Positions 30,863 to 38,336 of a DNA stretch of 40,582 bases are shown here, piece after piece. Origin of the DNA: an uncultured Spirochaetaceae bacterium. Its GTDB lineage: Bacteria; Spirochaetota; Spirochaetia; Sphaerochaetales; Sphaerochaetaceae. The first letter of the stretch is position 1; every line of letters begins with the position of its first letter. The translations under genes were made by a program, and so were the position numbers. Below the pieces are notes generated by a model, which was given only the letters and a program-made list of their open reading frames with translations, was not told the DNA's origin and did no database searches. The stretch covers positions 1 to 40,582 of the forward strand of contig CALXKS010000035.1 of NCBI GenBank assembly GCA_944389015.1, written 5' to 3'.

Positions 30863-32086
30863 ATGGGCAGGAAAACGCGTATCATATTGCTTTCGGTTAC
30901 CGCAGTGCTGGCGGTTGTTACTTTCATTGCCATGCTGGCTGTCAGACCGGGAACGGATAGTGAGGTGCTGGAGGAAGCCAGAGCAAGGCAGCAGGAACCT
31001 CTGCTTTCTGTCGCTGAACCGCTTGAGACCGATATCACAGCTCTGACGGAAGAGGAGAAGATGGCTGAGAAGGTACGGGAGCTCCTCCTCTCAGATGAAG
31101 AGTTCATCAGCGCAGTCTCAGCATCCATCGAGTCAATCGTTCCAGAATATGTCTCCGATTGGGTGAATGGCGAGGAAGCCTCTCTGATATTCTCCGGAAT
31201 ACAGGAGCGCGGAGTCGAGGAAGCTGTAAGAAGAATCGTCACAGATGAGAATATTGAGAGCATTGCGGAGCTTGTCGCTTCAAGGCTTGGCACATCCGAT
31301 GCCGAGGCATATTCAGATGCGACAGCAAGGATCGTCGCTCTGATCTCCTCATCACTTGTCATTCCGGAGCTCCAGAAGAGCGCTATCGAGGATGCGATCA
31401 TCGAATACTATGAGAGCAGCAAGGATCTTATCGCCCAGGATGTGATAGACCGTGCAGTCAGTGAGTATTCATCGCTTTCCCCAGAGGATAGGGCAGAGCT
31501 TCTCGGAATCGATGCTATAGCCCAGATGCTCTATATGGATAACAGAGATGCCATACTTGCCGATATCATCGGAGCGATTCCAGAGGATGAGCCTATTGAT
31601 GCGGAGAAGATCGTCTCTGAAATATATGCAGCGCATAGAAGCGCCGTTGCAGAGGATGTCATAAGCGAAGCTATCGCAAGATACAGTGCAATGAGTGCAG
31701 GCGAGCGTTCTGAGCTTCTTGGAATGGGAGAGATCTCAGCAGAGCTCTATGAAGCGAACCGCAGCTATATAATCGAGGATATCTCCAAGGCAGTGCTTGA
31801 ATCTGTTCCGGAGGCTGAGGAGATAGATGCAGAGGCTATAGCAATAGATCTCTACGAGAAGTATAGGGATGTGATAGCTGAGGATGTGATCTCCTATTTC
31901 CTCTCAGAGTATGGTATCCCTGAACCTGCAGCTGAGACATCTGCTCCTGCCCGTGAGAGCATCTCCGCACCTGTCTTCTCATCAGAGCCTGCTGTCGCAC
32001 CAGGCGCAAGCCAGGAGGACTACAACAGGGCACGTGAGGAGATGAGGCAGAGAGAGCTGGAGAAGCTTGCTGCGTTCATCAACTGA
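30863..32086 (+). CDS. membrane-anchored acidic repeat protein, unknown function
   Basis: A 407-aa protein that I cannot assign to a family. A basic N-terminus and one hydrophobic helix (about residues 6-26) would anchor it with the rest outside the cytoplasm. Residues 60-180 are acidic and helical. Residues 183-350 contain about two and a third copies of a 72-76-residue unit, each made of two halves with the pattern Y-x3-(R/K)-(D/S)-x-(I/V)-x2-D-(V/I)-I; copies begin at Tyr183, Tyr255 and Tyr331 and share LLG motifs (AELLG, SELLG). A Pro/Ala/Ser-rich linker and a charged coil end the protein. The ATG at 30863 is chosen for its SD; an upstream frame opening at 30830 is ignored. It runs 8 bases into the opposite kamA-like gene. 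Confidence 0.75.
   Translation: MGRKTRIILLSVTAVLAVVTFIAMLAVRPGTDSEVLEEARARQQEPLLSVAEPLETDITALTEEEKMAEKVRELLLSDEEFISAVSASIESIVPEYVSDWVNGEEASLIFSGIQERGVEEAVRRIVTDENIESIAELVASRLGTSDAEAYSDATARIVALISSSLVIPELQKSAIEDAIIEYYESSKDLIAQDVIDRAVSEYSSLSPEDRAELLGIDAIAQMLYMDNRDAILADIIGAIPEDEPIDAEKIVSEIYAAHRSAVAEDVISEAIARYSAMSAGERSELLGMGEISAELYEANRSYIIEDISKAVLESVPEAEEIDAEAIAIDLYEKYRDVIAEDVISYFLSEYGIPEPAAETSAPARESISAPVFSSEPAVAPGASQEDYNRAREEMRQRELEKLAAFIN
31409..31912 (+). repeat. 72-76-residue coding tandem repeats
   Basis: Units at 31409-31624, 31625-31852 and a partial one at 31853-31912. The protein units are clearly related while the DNA has diverged, so they are old duplications, not recent slippage. Within each unit two half-repeats share the tyrosine-led pattern. 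Confidence 0.6.
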
Positions 32087-33110
32087 TCGGATCGGGATAT
32101 ATCCTCGTTCCACCTTCAGGGGTCGTGAAAACATAGTCACGGCCCTTTTTCTCTATAAGATGGTTCTCTGTGAGTATTACCTTTCCGCCTCCATCGGGCA
32201 GATCGATCGTATACTGGGGCATGCCAAGACCGGAAAGCTCCAGTCTCATCTTCCTTTCGATCTCAAGTCCTTTCTCAATAGGGACTCTCAGATGCTGTGT
32301 GCCTTTAACAAGATCCCCTTGGAAAAGGTAGTATGGCTTTATCCTGTTATACAGGAGTCTGTTCGAAAGCTCTATCAGTGTATCCGCATCATCGTTCACA
32401 CCGGAAAGAAGCACTGTCTGGTTCATGGCGGGGATGCCTAGGTCTATGAAGCCTTTCACAGCAGCGATCGCATCAGCTGTCAGCTCTGCGGGATGGTTGA
32501 ACTGTGTCATGAGATAGTAGGGAGCGCCTTTCTGGTTCTTCCTGATGATAGCGAAGAGATCTTCCGTGAAGCGCTCCGGGTATACTGCTACAGCTCTGGT
32601 GCATAGCCTTAGTATGACATCCGGGCAGATCTTCTTGAATGTATCGAGAAGAAAGCCGATCCTCTCATCGGAGAGGGTGAACATATCGCCTCCTGTCAGA
32701 AGGACTTCCCCGATCTCCCTGTGGTTTCCTGCATATCTGGCAGCCTCTGTTATCTCCTCATCTGATGCAGGTCCCTGGAGAGAGCCTGTGAACCTTCTTC
32801 TGAAGCAATGCCTGCAATATGAGAAGCACCTGTCCGTGACCAGGAATGCAGCTCTGTTATGATAGCGATGGACAAGCCTTCTCGTCTTCTCGTGCAGGCA
32901 TTCCTCCTGAGGATCAAGATCTCCTGTCTCATCTGTATTCTCAGGATAAGAGGGGACGAACTGTCTCCGTATGGCAGGTATCGATAGCATCGATGCAATA
33001 TGATCGGATATCAGAAGGGGAAGAGACCCCATCTTCCCTTCCTTCCAGTCCTTTTCGCTGTCGGAGAGCTCAATCAGCTTGGAAAGCTCCTCAATTGATG
33101 TAATCGGCAT
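32079..33110 (-). CDS. kamA: KamA-family radical SAM aminomutase
   Basis: A 343-aa PLP-dependent radical SAM protein of the lysine 2,3-aminomutase family. The [4Fe-4S]-SAM cluster motif is CFSYCRHCFRR (CxxxCxxC, about residues 101-108), and the PLP lysine motif near the end is DLPDGGGKVIL. 'LLTGGDMFTL' and 'LRLCTRAVAVYPERFT' are family segments. It lacks the C-terminal oligomerisation extension of clostridial KamA (about 416 aa) and is near the size of EpmB, so it may act on free lysine or on another amine; no efp or epmA is nearby. The start has TATAAA 6 nt upstream and no SD. It is convergent with the repeat protein gene. Confidence 0.83.
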   Translation of the reverse strand: MPITSIEELSKLIELSDSEKDWKEGKMGSLPLLISDHIASMLSIPAIRRQFVPSYPENTDETGDLDPQEECLHEKTRRLVHRYHNRAAFLVTDRCFSYCRHCFRRRFTGSLQGPASDEEITEAARYAGNHREIGEVLLTGGDMFTLSDERIGFLLDTFKKICPDVILRLCTRAVAVYPERFTEDLFAIIRKNQKGAPYYLMTQFNHPAELTADAIAAVKGFIDLGIPAMNQTVLLSGVNDDADTLIELSNRLLYNRIKPYYLFQGDLVKGTQHLRVPIEKGLEIERKMRLELSGLGMPQYTIDLPDGGGKVILTENHLIEKKGRDYVFTTPEGGTRIYPDPIS

Positions 33111-33116
33111 GCCGAT

Positions 33117-33146
33117 TTTATATCACCAGCGGGCAGAAAGGTGCAA
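33117..33146 (-). promoter_or_regulatory. kamA promoter, leaderless type
   Basis: On the minus strand, TATAAA (33122-33117, 5 of 6) is exactly 6 nt before ATG 33110. A weak TTGCAC (33146-33141) lies 18 bp upstream. Confidence 0.5.
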
Positions 33147-33164
33147 GCATCCATCCCTTTCTGC

Positions 33165-33176
33165 TATACTCTCACT
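33165..33176 (+). promoter_or_regulatory. -10 box of the MFS transporter gene, leaderless type
   Basis: TATACT (33165-33170, 5 of 6) is followed by CTCACT and ATG 33177, a 6-nt spacing with no SD. No good -35. It shares a 66-bp intergenic region with the divergent kamA promoter. Confidence 0.5.
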
Positions 33177-34463
33177 ATGCAGAAAGAAAAGAAGAAAAGC
33201 CTTTCCGGCTATTATGCCACTACATTCCTGATCGGACTTGGGTTCTTCACAATGGGGCTCATGGATCCGCTGTACGATAACTACGTTCCGATGTTTCTCA
33301 GCAATTATATCAGCTCATCGGCTCTGGTAGGAGCTGTGATGACGCTTGATAACATCCTTGCTGTTTTCCTTATCCCTGTATTCTCCGCCCTCTCGGACAG
33401 GACAGAGACCCGTATCGGAAGGCGTATGCCATATATCATAACGCTCCTTCCGCTTACAGCGGTCTTCTTCGCTCTCGTGCCGTTTGCGGCTCTGGAATCG
33501 CTTGTATTCCTCATTGTCACGGTATTTCTTCTGAATATATTCAAGCAGGCAGTCCGCGGTCCTGTAGTCGCTCTGATGCCTGATATGGTCCCTGCAGATC
33601 TCAGGAGCGAGGCCAATGGTGTTATCAACACGATGGGAGGACTTGCGACAATACTCGGGACGGTGGTCCTTGCCAGACTGATGGATGTGGTCATAAATGT
33701 TCCTGGTGCTGGTCCTGTTGATAAGGTTCTGGCTTTCCCCGTTGCTTCCGTTTTCGTGATTCTCGCAGTTGTCCTTCTTTTCATATTCGTCAAAGAAGGG
33801 AAAGGACAGGGCAGCGGGGAGAAGAAGGAGAAGAGCGAGCCTGTTCTCAAAAGCCTCCGCGCTATATTCGGAGAGGGGGATAAAAGCGCTCTTTTCATTC
33901 TCTTGTCGCTTCTTTGCTGGTTCATCGCATACCAGGGCATTCTTCCTTTCATCGGCATCTATACAGTGACAGAGCTCGGGACCAGCGCAGGAACAGCGGC
34001 TCTTTCCTCAGGGATGGTAGGTATAGCATACGCTGTGTTCGCAGTCCCTTCCGGCAGATTTGCTCACAAGCATGGACGAAAGAAGACAATACGCATGGCA
34101 TTGATAGCCATTGTCGTCGTTCTCCTTCTTGTTTTTCTCCATGGCACGATGACGAAAGGCCTCAGCCCTGCATTGCGCCTCGCTTCATTCTGGATGCTTC
34201 TTTTCCTCTTCGGCATATTCTGGGTAACTGTCGTCACGAACTCATTCCCGATGCTGTGGCAGATGGCTGATTACAATACCATGGGAATATATACAGGAGC
34301 ATATTATTTCTTCTCGCAGATGGCTTCCATCGTCGCCCCTCCGCTGGCAGGAGGTTCGATAGACCTCTTCGGATACCCTGCGCTCTTCATATTCGGTCTT
34401 ATATTCATGCTTATCGCATTCTTCCTCATGGGAAAAGTAACGAGGGGAGAGGCGGAAGACTGA
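33177..34463 (+). CDS. MFS transporter, SLC45/GPH-like sugar symporter type
   Basis: A 428-aa integral membrane protein with 12 predicted helices and a charged central loop (about residues 205-235, GKGQGSGEKKEKSE). The cytoplasmic loop motif 'SALSDRTETRIGRRMPYI' after helix 2 and 'SGRFAHKHGRKKTI' after helix 8 are the paired MFS loop signatures; the D-R-T-x2-R-x-G-R-R form is seen in SLC45/GPH sugar-cation symporters. It probably imports a sugar or oligosaccharide, but the substrate is unknown. ATG 33177 (MQKEKKKS) is chosen over the upstream opening at 33141 because a -10 box lies 6 nt before it. Confidence 0.88.
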   Translation: MQKEKKKSLSGYYATTFLIGLGFFTMGLMDPLYDNYVPMFLSNYISSSALVGAVMTLDNILAVFLIPVFSALSDRTETRIGRRMPYIITLLPLTAVFFALVPFAALESLVFLIVTVFLLNIFKQAVRGPVVALMPDMVPADLRSEANGVINTMGGLATILGTVVLARLMDVVINVPGAGPVDKVLAFPVASVFVILAVVLLFIFVKEGKGQGSGEKKEKSEPVLKSLRAIFGEGDKSALFILLSLLCWFIAYQGILPFIGIYTVTELGTSAGTAALSSGMVGIAYAVFAVPSGRFAHKHGRKKTIRMALIAIVVVLLLVFLHGTMTKGLSPALRLASFWMLLFLFGIFWVTVVTNSFPMLWQMADYNTMGIYTGAYYFFSQMASIVAPPLAGGSIDLFGYPALFIFGLIFMLIAFFLMGKVTRGEAED

Positions 34464-34495
34464 GGATAATTCGCTCCATTGAGCTCCAAACATCT

Positions 34496-34536
34496 TTGAA
34501 AAGAAGTGTGTTGGGTTTATCATCAATATTAGGAGG
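34496..34536 (+). promoter_or_regulatory. promoter and SD of the CBS-ACT gene
   Basis: TTGAAA (34496-34501, 5 of 6) and TATCAT (34518-34523, 5 of 6) are 16 bp apart. AGGAGG (34531-34536) follows the -10 by 7 nt and precedes ATG 34541 by 4 nt; the expected leader is about 10-11 nt. Confidence 0.6.
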
Positions 34537-34540
34537 CAAT

Positions 34541-35185
34541 ATGATCATATCAAGGCGCATGACCCGCAATCCTGTTACAGCTACTCCGGAGATGTCCGTA
34601 GGGGAGGCATCTGACCTGATGAAGAGGGAGAAGGTCCACAGGCTCCCCGTGCTTGATAAAGATAAGAATCTGGTTGGTGTCATAACGGAGAAGGATGTCC
34701 TTCATGCATCTCCATCTCCTGCAACCAGCCTTTCAATCCATGAGATGGCCTATCTGCTGTCAAAGCTGAAGGTCAGGGATCTCATGACGAAGGATGTCGT
34801 CACAATCAGCGAAGATACCACCGTAGAGGAAGCTGCAAGGCTGATGGTCGATCAGGATCTATCATGTCTTCCGGTTGTGCAGGGAAACAAGCTTGTAGGG
34901 ATTGTGTCGAAGAGCGATATGTTCCGTATTCTTCTTGAGCTATTCGGAGCAAGGCATTACGGCGTGAGGATGTCATTCCTTGTTGAGGATAAACCCGGAA
35001 CCATAGCCCGTATAAGCGCGGCTCTTGCTGCCAAGGGCCTTGATATCGTATCCTTTGGTACATTCACAGGCACCGATCCGACAAATGCCATCTGCACTAT
35101 CAAAGTGCAGGGCTGCACAAAGACAGAGCTTCTTGATCTCATGAAGCCTCTTGTCGCAGAGGTCCTGGATATCAGGGAAGCGTAA
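34541..35185 (+). CDS. AcuB-like CBS-CBS-ACT regulatory protein
   Basis: A 214-aa cytoplasmic protein with two CBS domains (about 1-60, 'MTRNPVTATPEMSVGEASDLM', and 75-130, 'DLMTKDVVTISEDTTVEEAARLM') and a C-terminal ACT domain ('RMSFLVEDKPGTIARISAAL', about 142-214). CBS pairs bind adenine nucleotides and ACT domains bind small ligands such as amino acids, so it is likely a ligand-sensing regulator; the AcuB name comes from acetoin-use operons, which are not present here. Upstream in-frame codons to 34496 form the promoter, not the protein. It is followed 2 bases later by the Smr gene. Confidence 0.88.
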   Translation: MIISRRMTRNPVTATPEMSVGEASDLMKREKVHRLPVLDKDKNLVGVITEKDVLHASPSPATSLSIHEMAYLLSKLKVRDLMTKDVVTISEDTTVEEAARLMVDQDLSCLPVVQGNKLVGIVSKSDMFRILLELFGARHYGVRMSFLVEDKPGTIARISAALAAKGLDIVSFGTFTGTDPTNAICTIKVQGCTKTELLDLMKPLVAEVLDIREA

Positions 35186-35187
35186 GA

Positions 35188-36546
35188 GTGAAAGGAAAGA
35201 AGAAGACAAGGGCGGCCGATATCAAGCGCCGCCTTATTGATGATGAGAGGGACCCGTCCCCGTTTGCAGGCATCCGGCTTGTTGAGAAGAAGGAGCCTGA
35301 GAAGAAGGCGAAGACCGCCGCTGTTCCCGTAAAGCCCAGAAAGCCCTCGGAGATTGTCCAGGGCTATGATCCCTCATCATCATTTGCCGATATTCTTTAC
35401 TCATTCGAGCATACAGGCAATCCTTATTCGATGCCAGCGCCGAAAGGGAGAAGGATTGAAGAGAAGAAGACTGACTTCGGCGCGATACTCGACCAGTGGG
35501 AGGGAAAGGGCAGAAAAAAGACCAGACCCGTCTCCGGAGAGACCAGGAAGAGCGTTTACAATCCCACCCGTTCCTTCGGTGATATCCTTGATAGCTTTGA
35601 GGGAAGGAAGCCTGCCAGAAAGGAATCGGAATCAGCAGAGTCCAGGGAGGAAATGCCTCTTCCTGATGAGGGAGGCGGACTTTTCAGGAAGATGGATGAG
35701 GATGACAGCGTTTCCCCCTCTGTCTCATGGACTATATTCGGCGGCAGGAATGAGAGCTTCACACGTCAGGAGCCAGAAGCAGAAATAAAGGAAGAAGGAA
35801 AACCTGAAGAAAGCCCTGCGGTACGGCGGAGTCCTGAATACTCCCCTTCAAGATCGTTCTCTGAAATCCTCTCGGAGTTCGAGGGGAACAGGAATAATGC
35901 TGAAAAGAAGAAGGAAGATAAGAAGATCCCTGTTTCTGGCCCAAAGCCTTCGGTTCCTGTTCCGGAAGATACTCTTTTCAGGAAGCCGGAGGATGGAGAA
36001 TCCAGGGCAGAAGGTGTTTCCTGGTCCATTTTCGGAGGAAGGAATGAGTCCTTTACGAGACCAGAGCCTGAGAGCATGGATGAGAAGCAGGATCTGCCTC
36101 CTTCAAGCGGGGAAAGAGCCCATGCTCCTGCATATAAGGGGCAGAAGCCTTTCTCTACGATTCTCAATGACTATGAGAAGCACGATGGTGAGAAGACATT
36201 CGAGGAGTATATAAAGGAAAAGGGAGAGGCTGATGAGCGTAAACGCAGCGTCTTTCCGATCTCACGCCTCCGCACAATGCCTCCTCAGGCTACGCTTGAT
36301 CTCCATGGGAATACTGTGAAGGAAGCAGAGGACGAAGTAAGACGTTTCCTTCATGAGTGTTCTGAGAATGGACTCAGGAAGATATCGATAATAACCGGAA
36401 AAGGTCTCCATAGCGAGGATGGAGTAGGGGTGCTGCGCCAGACTGTGATAAGAATCCTAGATGAAAGTGGGCTTGTCTCTGAGCGTGCAAGCGCTCCGCT
36501 CTCCGCTGGAGGATCAGGAGCGCTCTGGATAATATTGAAAGCTTAG
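35188..36546 (+). CDS. Smr-domain protein with two families of novel short repeats
   Basis: A 452-aa protein with a C-terminal Smr domain (about 365-452: '[21 protein letters not shown]', '[19 protein letters not shown]'), the DNA/RNA-nicking or binding domain of MutS2. There is no MutS part. The N-terminal 360 residues are charged and low in complexity but carry ordered repeats. Repeat A, Y-x-P-x2-S-F-x2-I-L-x2-F-E, lies at about 60-74, 96-105 (short), 124-138, 218-232 and 316-330. Repeat B, with SW(T/S)[11 protein letters not shown], lies at 165-193 and 263-291. Repeats of conserved aromatic-acidic peptides in disordered linkers usually act as binding motifs for a partner. The start is GTG, 2 bases after the AcuB-like gene, with a weak SD. 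The stop is interlocked with that of infA. Confidence 0.85.
   Translation: MKGKKKTRAADIKRRLIDDERDPSPFAGIRLVEKKEPEKKAKTAAVPVKPRKPSEIVQGYDPSSSFADILYSFEHTGNPYSMPAPKGRRIEEKKTDFGAILDQWEGKGRKKTRPVSGETRKSVYNPTRSFGDILDSFEGRKPARKESESAESREEMPLPDEGGGLFRKMDEDDSVSPSVSWTIFGGRNESFTRQEPEAEIKEEGKPEESPAVRRSPEYSPSRSFSEILSEFEGNRNNAEKKKEDKKIPVSGPKPSVPVPEDTLFRKPEDGESRAEGVSWSIFGGRNESFTRPEPESMDEKQDLPPSSGERAHAPAYKGQKPFSTILNDYEKHDGEKTFEEYIKEKGEADERKRSVFPISRLRTMPPQATLDLHGNTVKEAEDEVRRFLHECSENGLRKISIITGKGLHSEDGVGVLRQTVIRILDESGLVSERASAPLSAGGSGALWIILKA
35365..36177 (+). repeat. coding repeat A (IL-x2-FE peptide), five copies
   Basis: Copies at 35365-35409, 35473-35502 (partial), 35557-35601, 35839-35883 and 36133-36177. 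Core residues: Ser-Phe, Ile-Leu, Phe/Trp/Tyr-Glu. DNA copies differ, so selection on the peptide is likely. Confidence 0.7.
35680..36060 (+). repeat. coding repeat B ([13 protein letters not shown]), two copies
   Basis: Two 29-residue copies at 35680-35766 and 35974-36060, both starting Leu-Phe-Arg-Lys and ending with an identical 11-residue segment ([11 protein letters not shown]). The order A-B-A-B-A in the protein suggests duplication of a larger A-B module. Confidence 0.7.
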
Positions 36547-36761
36547 CGCTCGCGGTAGACTATTCTGCCCTTTGTCAGATCATACGGGGAAAGCTCGACT
36601 TTCACTGTATCGCCAGGAACGATCCTGATATAATGCTTTCTCATCTTCCCCGAGAGGTGTGCAAGAATAACGAGCTTGTTTGTAAGCTCTACACGGAACA
36701 TCGTATTGGGAAGCGCTTCCTTTACGACTCCCTCTACTTCAATTGCTTCTTCCTTTGCCAT
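36543..36761 (-). CDS. infA: translation initiation factor IF-1
   Basis: A 72-aa S1-like OB-fold protein that binds the 30S A site during initiation. The sequence follows the family throughout: '[19 protein letters not shown]', '[20 protein letters not shown]', '[20 protein letters not shown]', 'GRIVYRER'. It starts at ATG 36761 with SD GGAGA; the frame opening at 36782 is a TTG in the leader. It stands alone, outside a ribosomal protein cluster, and has the best promoter in the window. Its TAA stop shares bases with the TAG of the opposite Smr gene. Confidence 0.97.
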   Translation of the reverse strand: MAKEEAIEVEGVVKEALPNTMFRVELTNKLVILAHLSGKMRKHYIRIVPGDTVKVELSPYDLTKGRIVYRER

Positions 36762-36783
36762 CTTTTCTCCTAAAACCTCCAAA

Positions 36784-36812
36784 AGTATATGTAGAGCAAA
36801 ATATTATGTCAA
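36784..36812 (-). promoter_or_regulatory. infA promoter (near consensus)
   Basis: On the minus strand, a perfect TTGACA (36812-36807), 17 bp and TATACT (36789-36784, 5 of 6). The leader is about 16 nt and carries GGAGG and GGAGA. Confidence 0.85.
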
Positions 36813-36820
36813 CAAAAAGA

Positions 36821-36845
36821 TTGGGATGCATTTTCTGCATCCCAA
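36821..36845 (-). terminator. intrinsic terminator after the MATE gene
   Basis: A perfect 10-bp stem, TTGGGATGCA (36821-36830) with TGCATCCCAA (36836-36845), 5-nt loop, followed on the minus strand by TCTTTTTG. It separates the MATE gene from the infA promoter. Confidence 0.85.
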
Positions 36846-36873
36846 AGCGGAATATCAAATTGGAACAACTGGC

Positions 36874-38229
36874 TCAGACTCTGGTTTCCAGTGGTTTTAT
36901 CTTCGTCCTGTAGATATGGATATAGAAAAGAATCGAAAGCGTAAGGCCGACAGCCTCTGCAATGGTGAATGCGAACCAAACATTGTTCAGGATGCCTGTC
37001 ATCGAAAGAAGCTTTGAGACAGGGAGGAGAACCGCAAGCTGACGGACAATGGATACGACCATCGATGCATATCCTACACCTGTCGCCTGGAAAGCAGATG
37101 TCAAGCTTATTGATATCGCCGCAGGAATGAAGCAGATCGATATGATGCGGAGCGCCGGCCTGCCGATCTCAAGCATCTCCTCGGAAGCTGCGAAGAAGGA
37201 GAGAAGGAGATCCGGAAGCAGCTGGAATATAGCGAATCCGATGATCATTATGCAAAGGGCGATCAATCCTCCGATCTTCACCGTTCTTGTCATCCTCTTC
37301 TTGTTCCTTGCTCCGAAGTTGTATGCGATTATAGGTATCATACCGCTCTGGAGTCCGAATACTGGCATGAATACGAATGACTGGAGCTTGAAGTAGACTC
37401 CGAATACCGATACAGCAGTTGTGCTGAATGCGATGAGTATCGAATTGAGCGTGCTTACCATTATCGTGCCAACGCTGTTCATTATTATCGTCGGGACACC
37501 GACTGCATAGATTTCCTTTATGACCCTCAGCGATGGCCTGAATTTCCTTGAGAGGTGTAGCTTGACGTACTTGTTCCTCTGAACGAAGAACAGTGCAAGC
37601 ACCATCGATACGATCTGCCCTATGACAGTTGCTATCGCAGCACCGGCAACCCCCATGTTGAATGCGAAGATGAATACAGGGTCAAGGATGATATTCGTTA
37701 CAGCTCCCGCTGTCTGTGTGATCATCGGGTGAATGGAATCGCCTGTAGCCTGCATGATGCGTTCTGCTGTGATATCAACAAAGATGCCGAATGAGAAGAC
37801 AAGGCAGATCCAGCTGTACTTGGCGGACATATCCAGCAGCACAGGATCATCTGTATACATCGAAAGGAATGGGCGTGTTCCGAAAATACCGAAAAGCGCG
37901 AAGAGGAGCCAGGTGGCTATAGCAAGGAATATCCCGGTATCGGCAACCTTCTCTGCCTCTTCCGCATTTCCTTCCCCGAGCTTTCTTGCAAGGTAGGAGT
38001 TGACACCTACCGCCGTGCCTACGCTGAATGCTATCATTAGATTCTGCAGCGGGAAGGCAAGGGAGACCGCAGTCAGGGCAAGCTCTGAGACACGCGATAC
38101 GAATATACTGTCAACGACATTGTATAGAGCCTGTACCAGCATGGAGAGCATCAATGGCAGGGATATCTTCATTATGAGCTTTCCAATCGGCTCATATCCC
38201 ATAATGTTCTGCTTGATTTCTGTGTCCAT
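36874..38229 (-). CDS. MATE-family multidrug/metabolite exporter
   Basis: A 451-aa, 12-helix inner-membrane antiporter. The N-terminus 'PIGKLIMKISLPLMLSMLVQALYNVVDSIFVS' (residues 15-46, in two halves) and the mirrored 'GVPTIIMNSVGTIMV' and 'QSGMIPIIAYNFGARNKKRM' show the two-fold MATE repeat. It exports cationic compounds or metabolites using a Na+ or H+ gradient; substrate unknown. The start ATG 38229 has GGAGG ending just one base before it, too close to act as an SD, but TATAAA lies exactly 6 nt upstream. Met10 is an alternative start but has neither signal. A terminator follows. Confidence 0.9.
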   Translation of the reverse strand: MDTEIKQNIMGYEPIGKLIMKISLPLMLSMLVQALYNVVDSIFVSRVSELALTAVSLAFPLQNLMIAFSVGTAVGVNSYLARKLGEGNAEEAEKVADTGIFLAIATWLLFALFGIFGTRPFLSMYTDDPVLLDMSAKYSWICLVFSFGIFVDITAERIMQATGDSIHPMITQTAGAVTNIILDPVFIFAFNMGVAGAAIATVIGQIVSMVLALFFVQRNKYVKLHLSRKFRPSLRVIKEIYAVGVPTIIMNSVGTIMVSTLNSILIAFSTTAVSVFGVYFKLQSFVFMPVFGLQSGMIPIIAYNFGARNKKRMTRTVKIGGLIALCIMIIGFAIFQLLPDLLLSFFAASEEMLEIGRPALRIISICFIPAAISISLTSAFQATGVGYASMVVSIVRQLAVLLPVSKLLSMTGILNNVWFAFTIAEAVGLTLSILFYIHIYRTKIKPLETRV

Positions 38230-38235
38230 GCCTCC

Positions 38236-38264
38236 TTTATATTTAAAAGAAAAATTAATTGCAA
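38236..38264 (-). promoter_or_regulatory. MATE gene promoter, leaderless type
   Basis: On the minus strand, TTGCAA (38264-38259, 4 of 6), 17 bp, TATAAA (38241-38236, 5 of 6), then GGAGGC and ATG. The purine-rich hexamer occupies the spacer between -10 and start codon. Confidence 0.55.
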
Positions 38265-38286
38265 CAACGTTCCATTTTCCCCGTGC

Positions 38287-38328
38287 TTGATTATCGCAGC
38301 GGATTCCAAATAAAATCAGCCCCGGAGG
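38287..38328 (+). promoter_or_regulatory. promoter and SD of the aspartate kinase gene
   Basis: TTGATT (38287-38292, 4 of 6) and TAAAAT (38311-38316, 5 of 6) are 18 bp apart; GGAGG (38324-38328) follows the -10 by 7 nt and precedes ATG 38337 by 8 nt. The expected leader is about 13-14 nt. I see no lysine riboswitch or attenuator in the 107-bp intergenic region. Confidence 0.55.
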
Positions 38329-38336
38329 CCTTGTAG

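Noticed and set aside
38230..38336. Lysine riboswitch or leader attenuator before lysC
   Set aside because: The 107-bp gap is filled by two promoters and is too short for a riboswitch of the L-box type.
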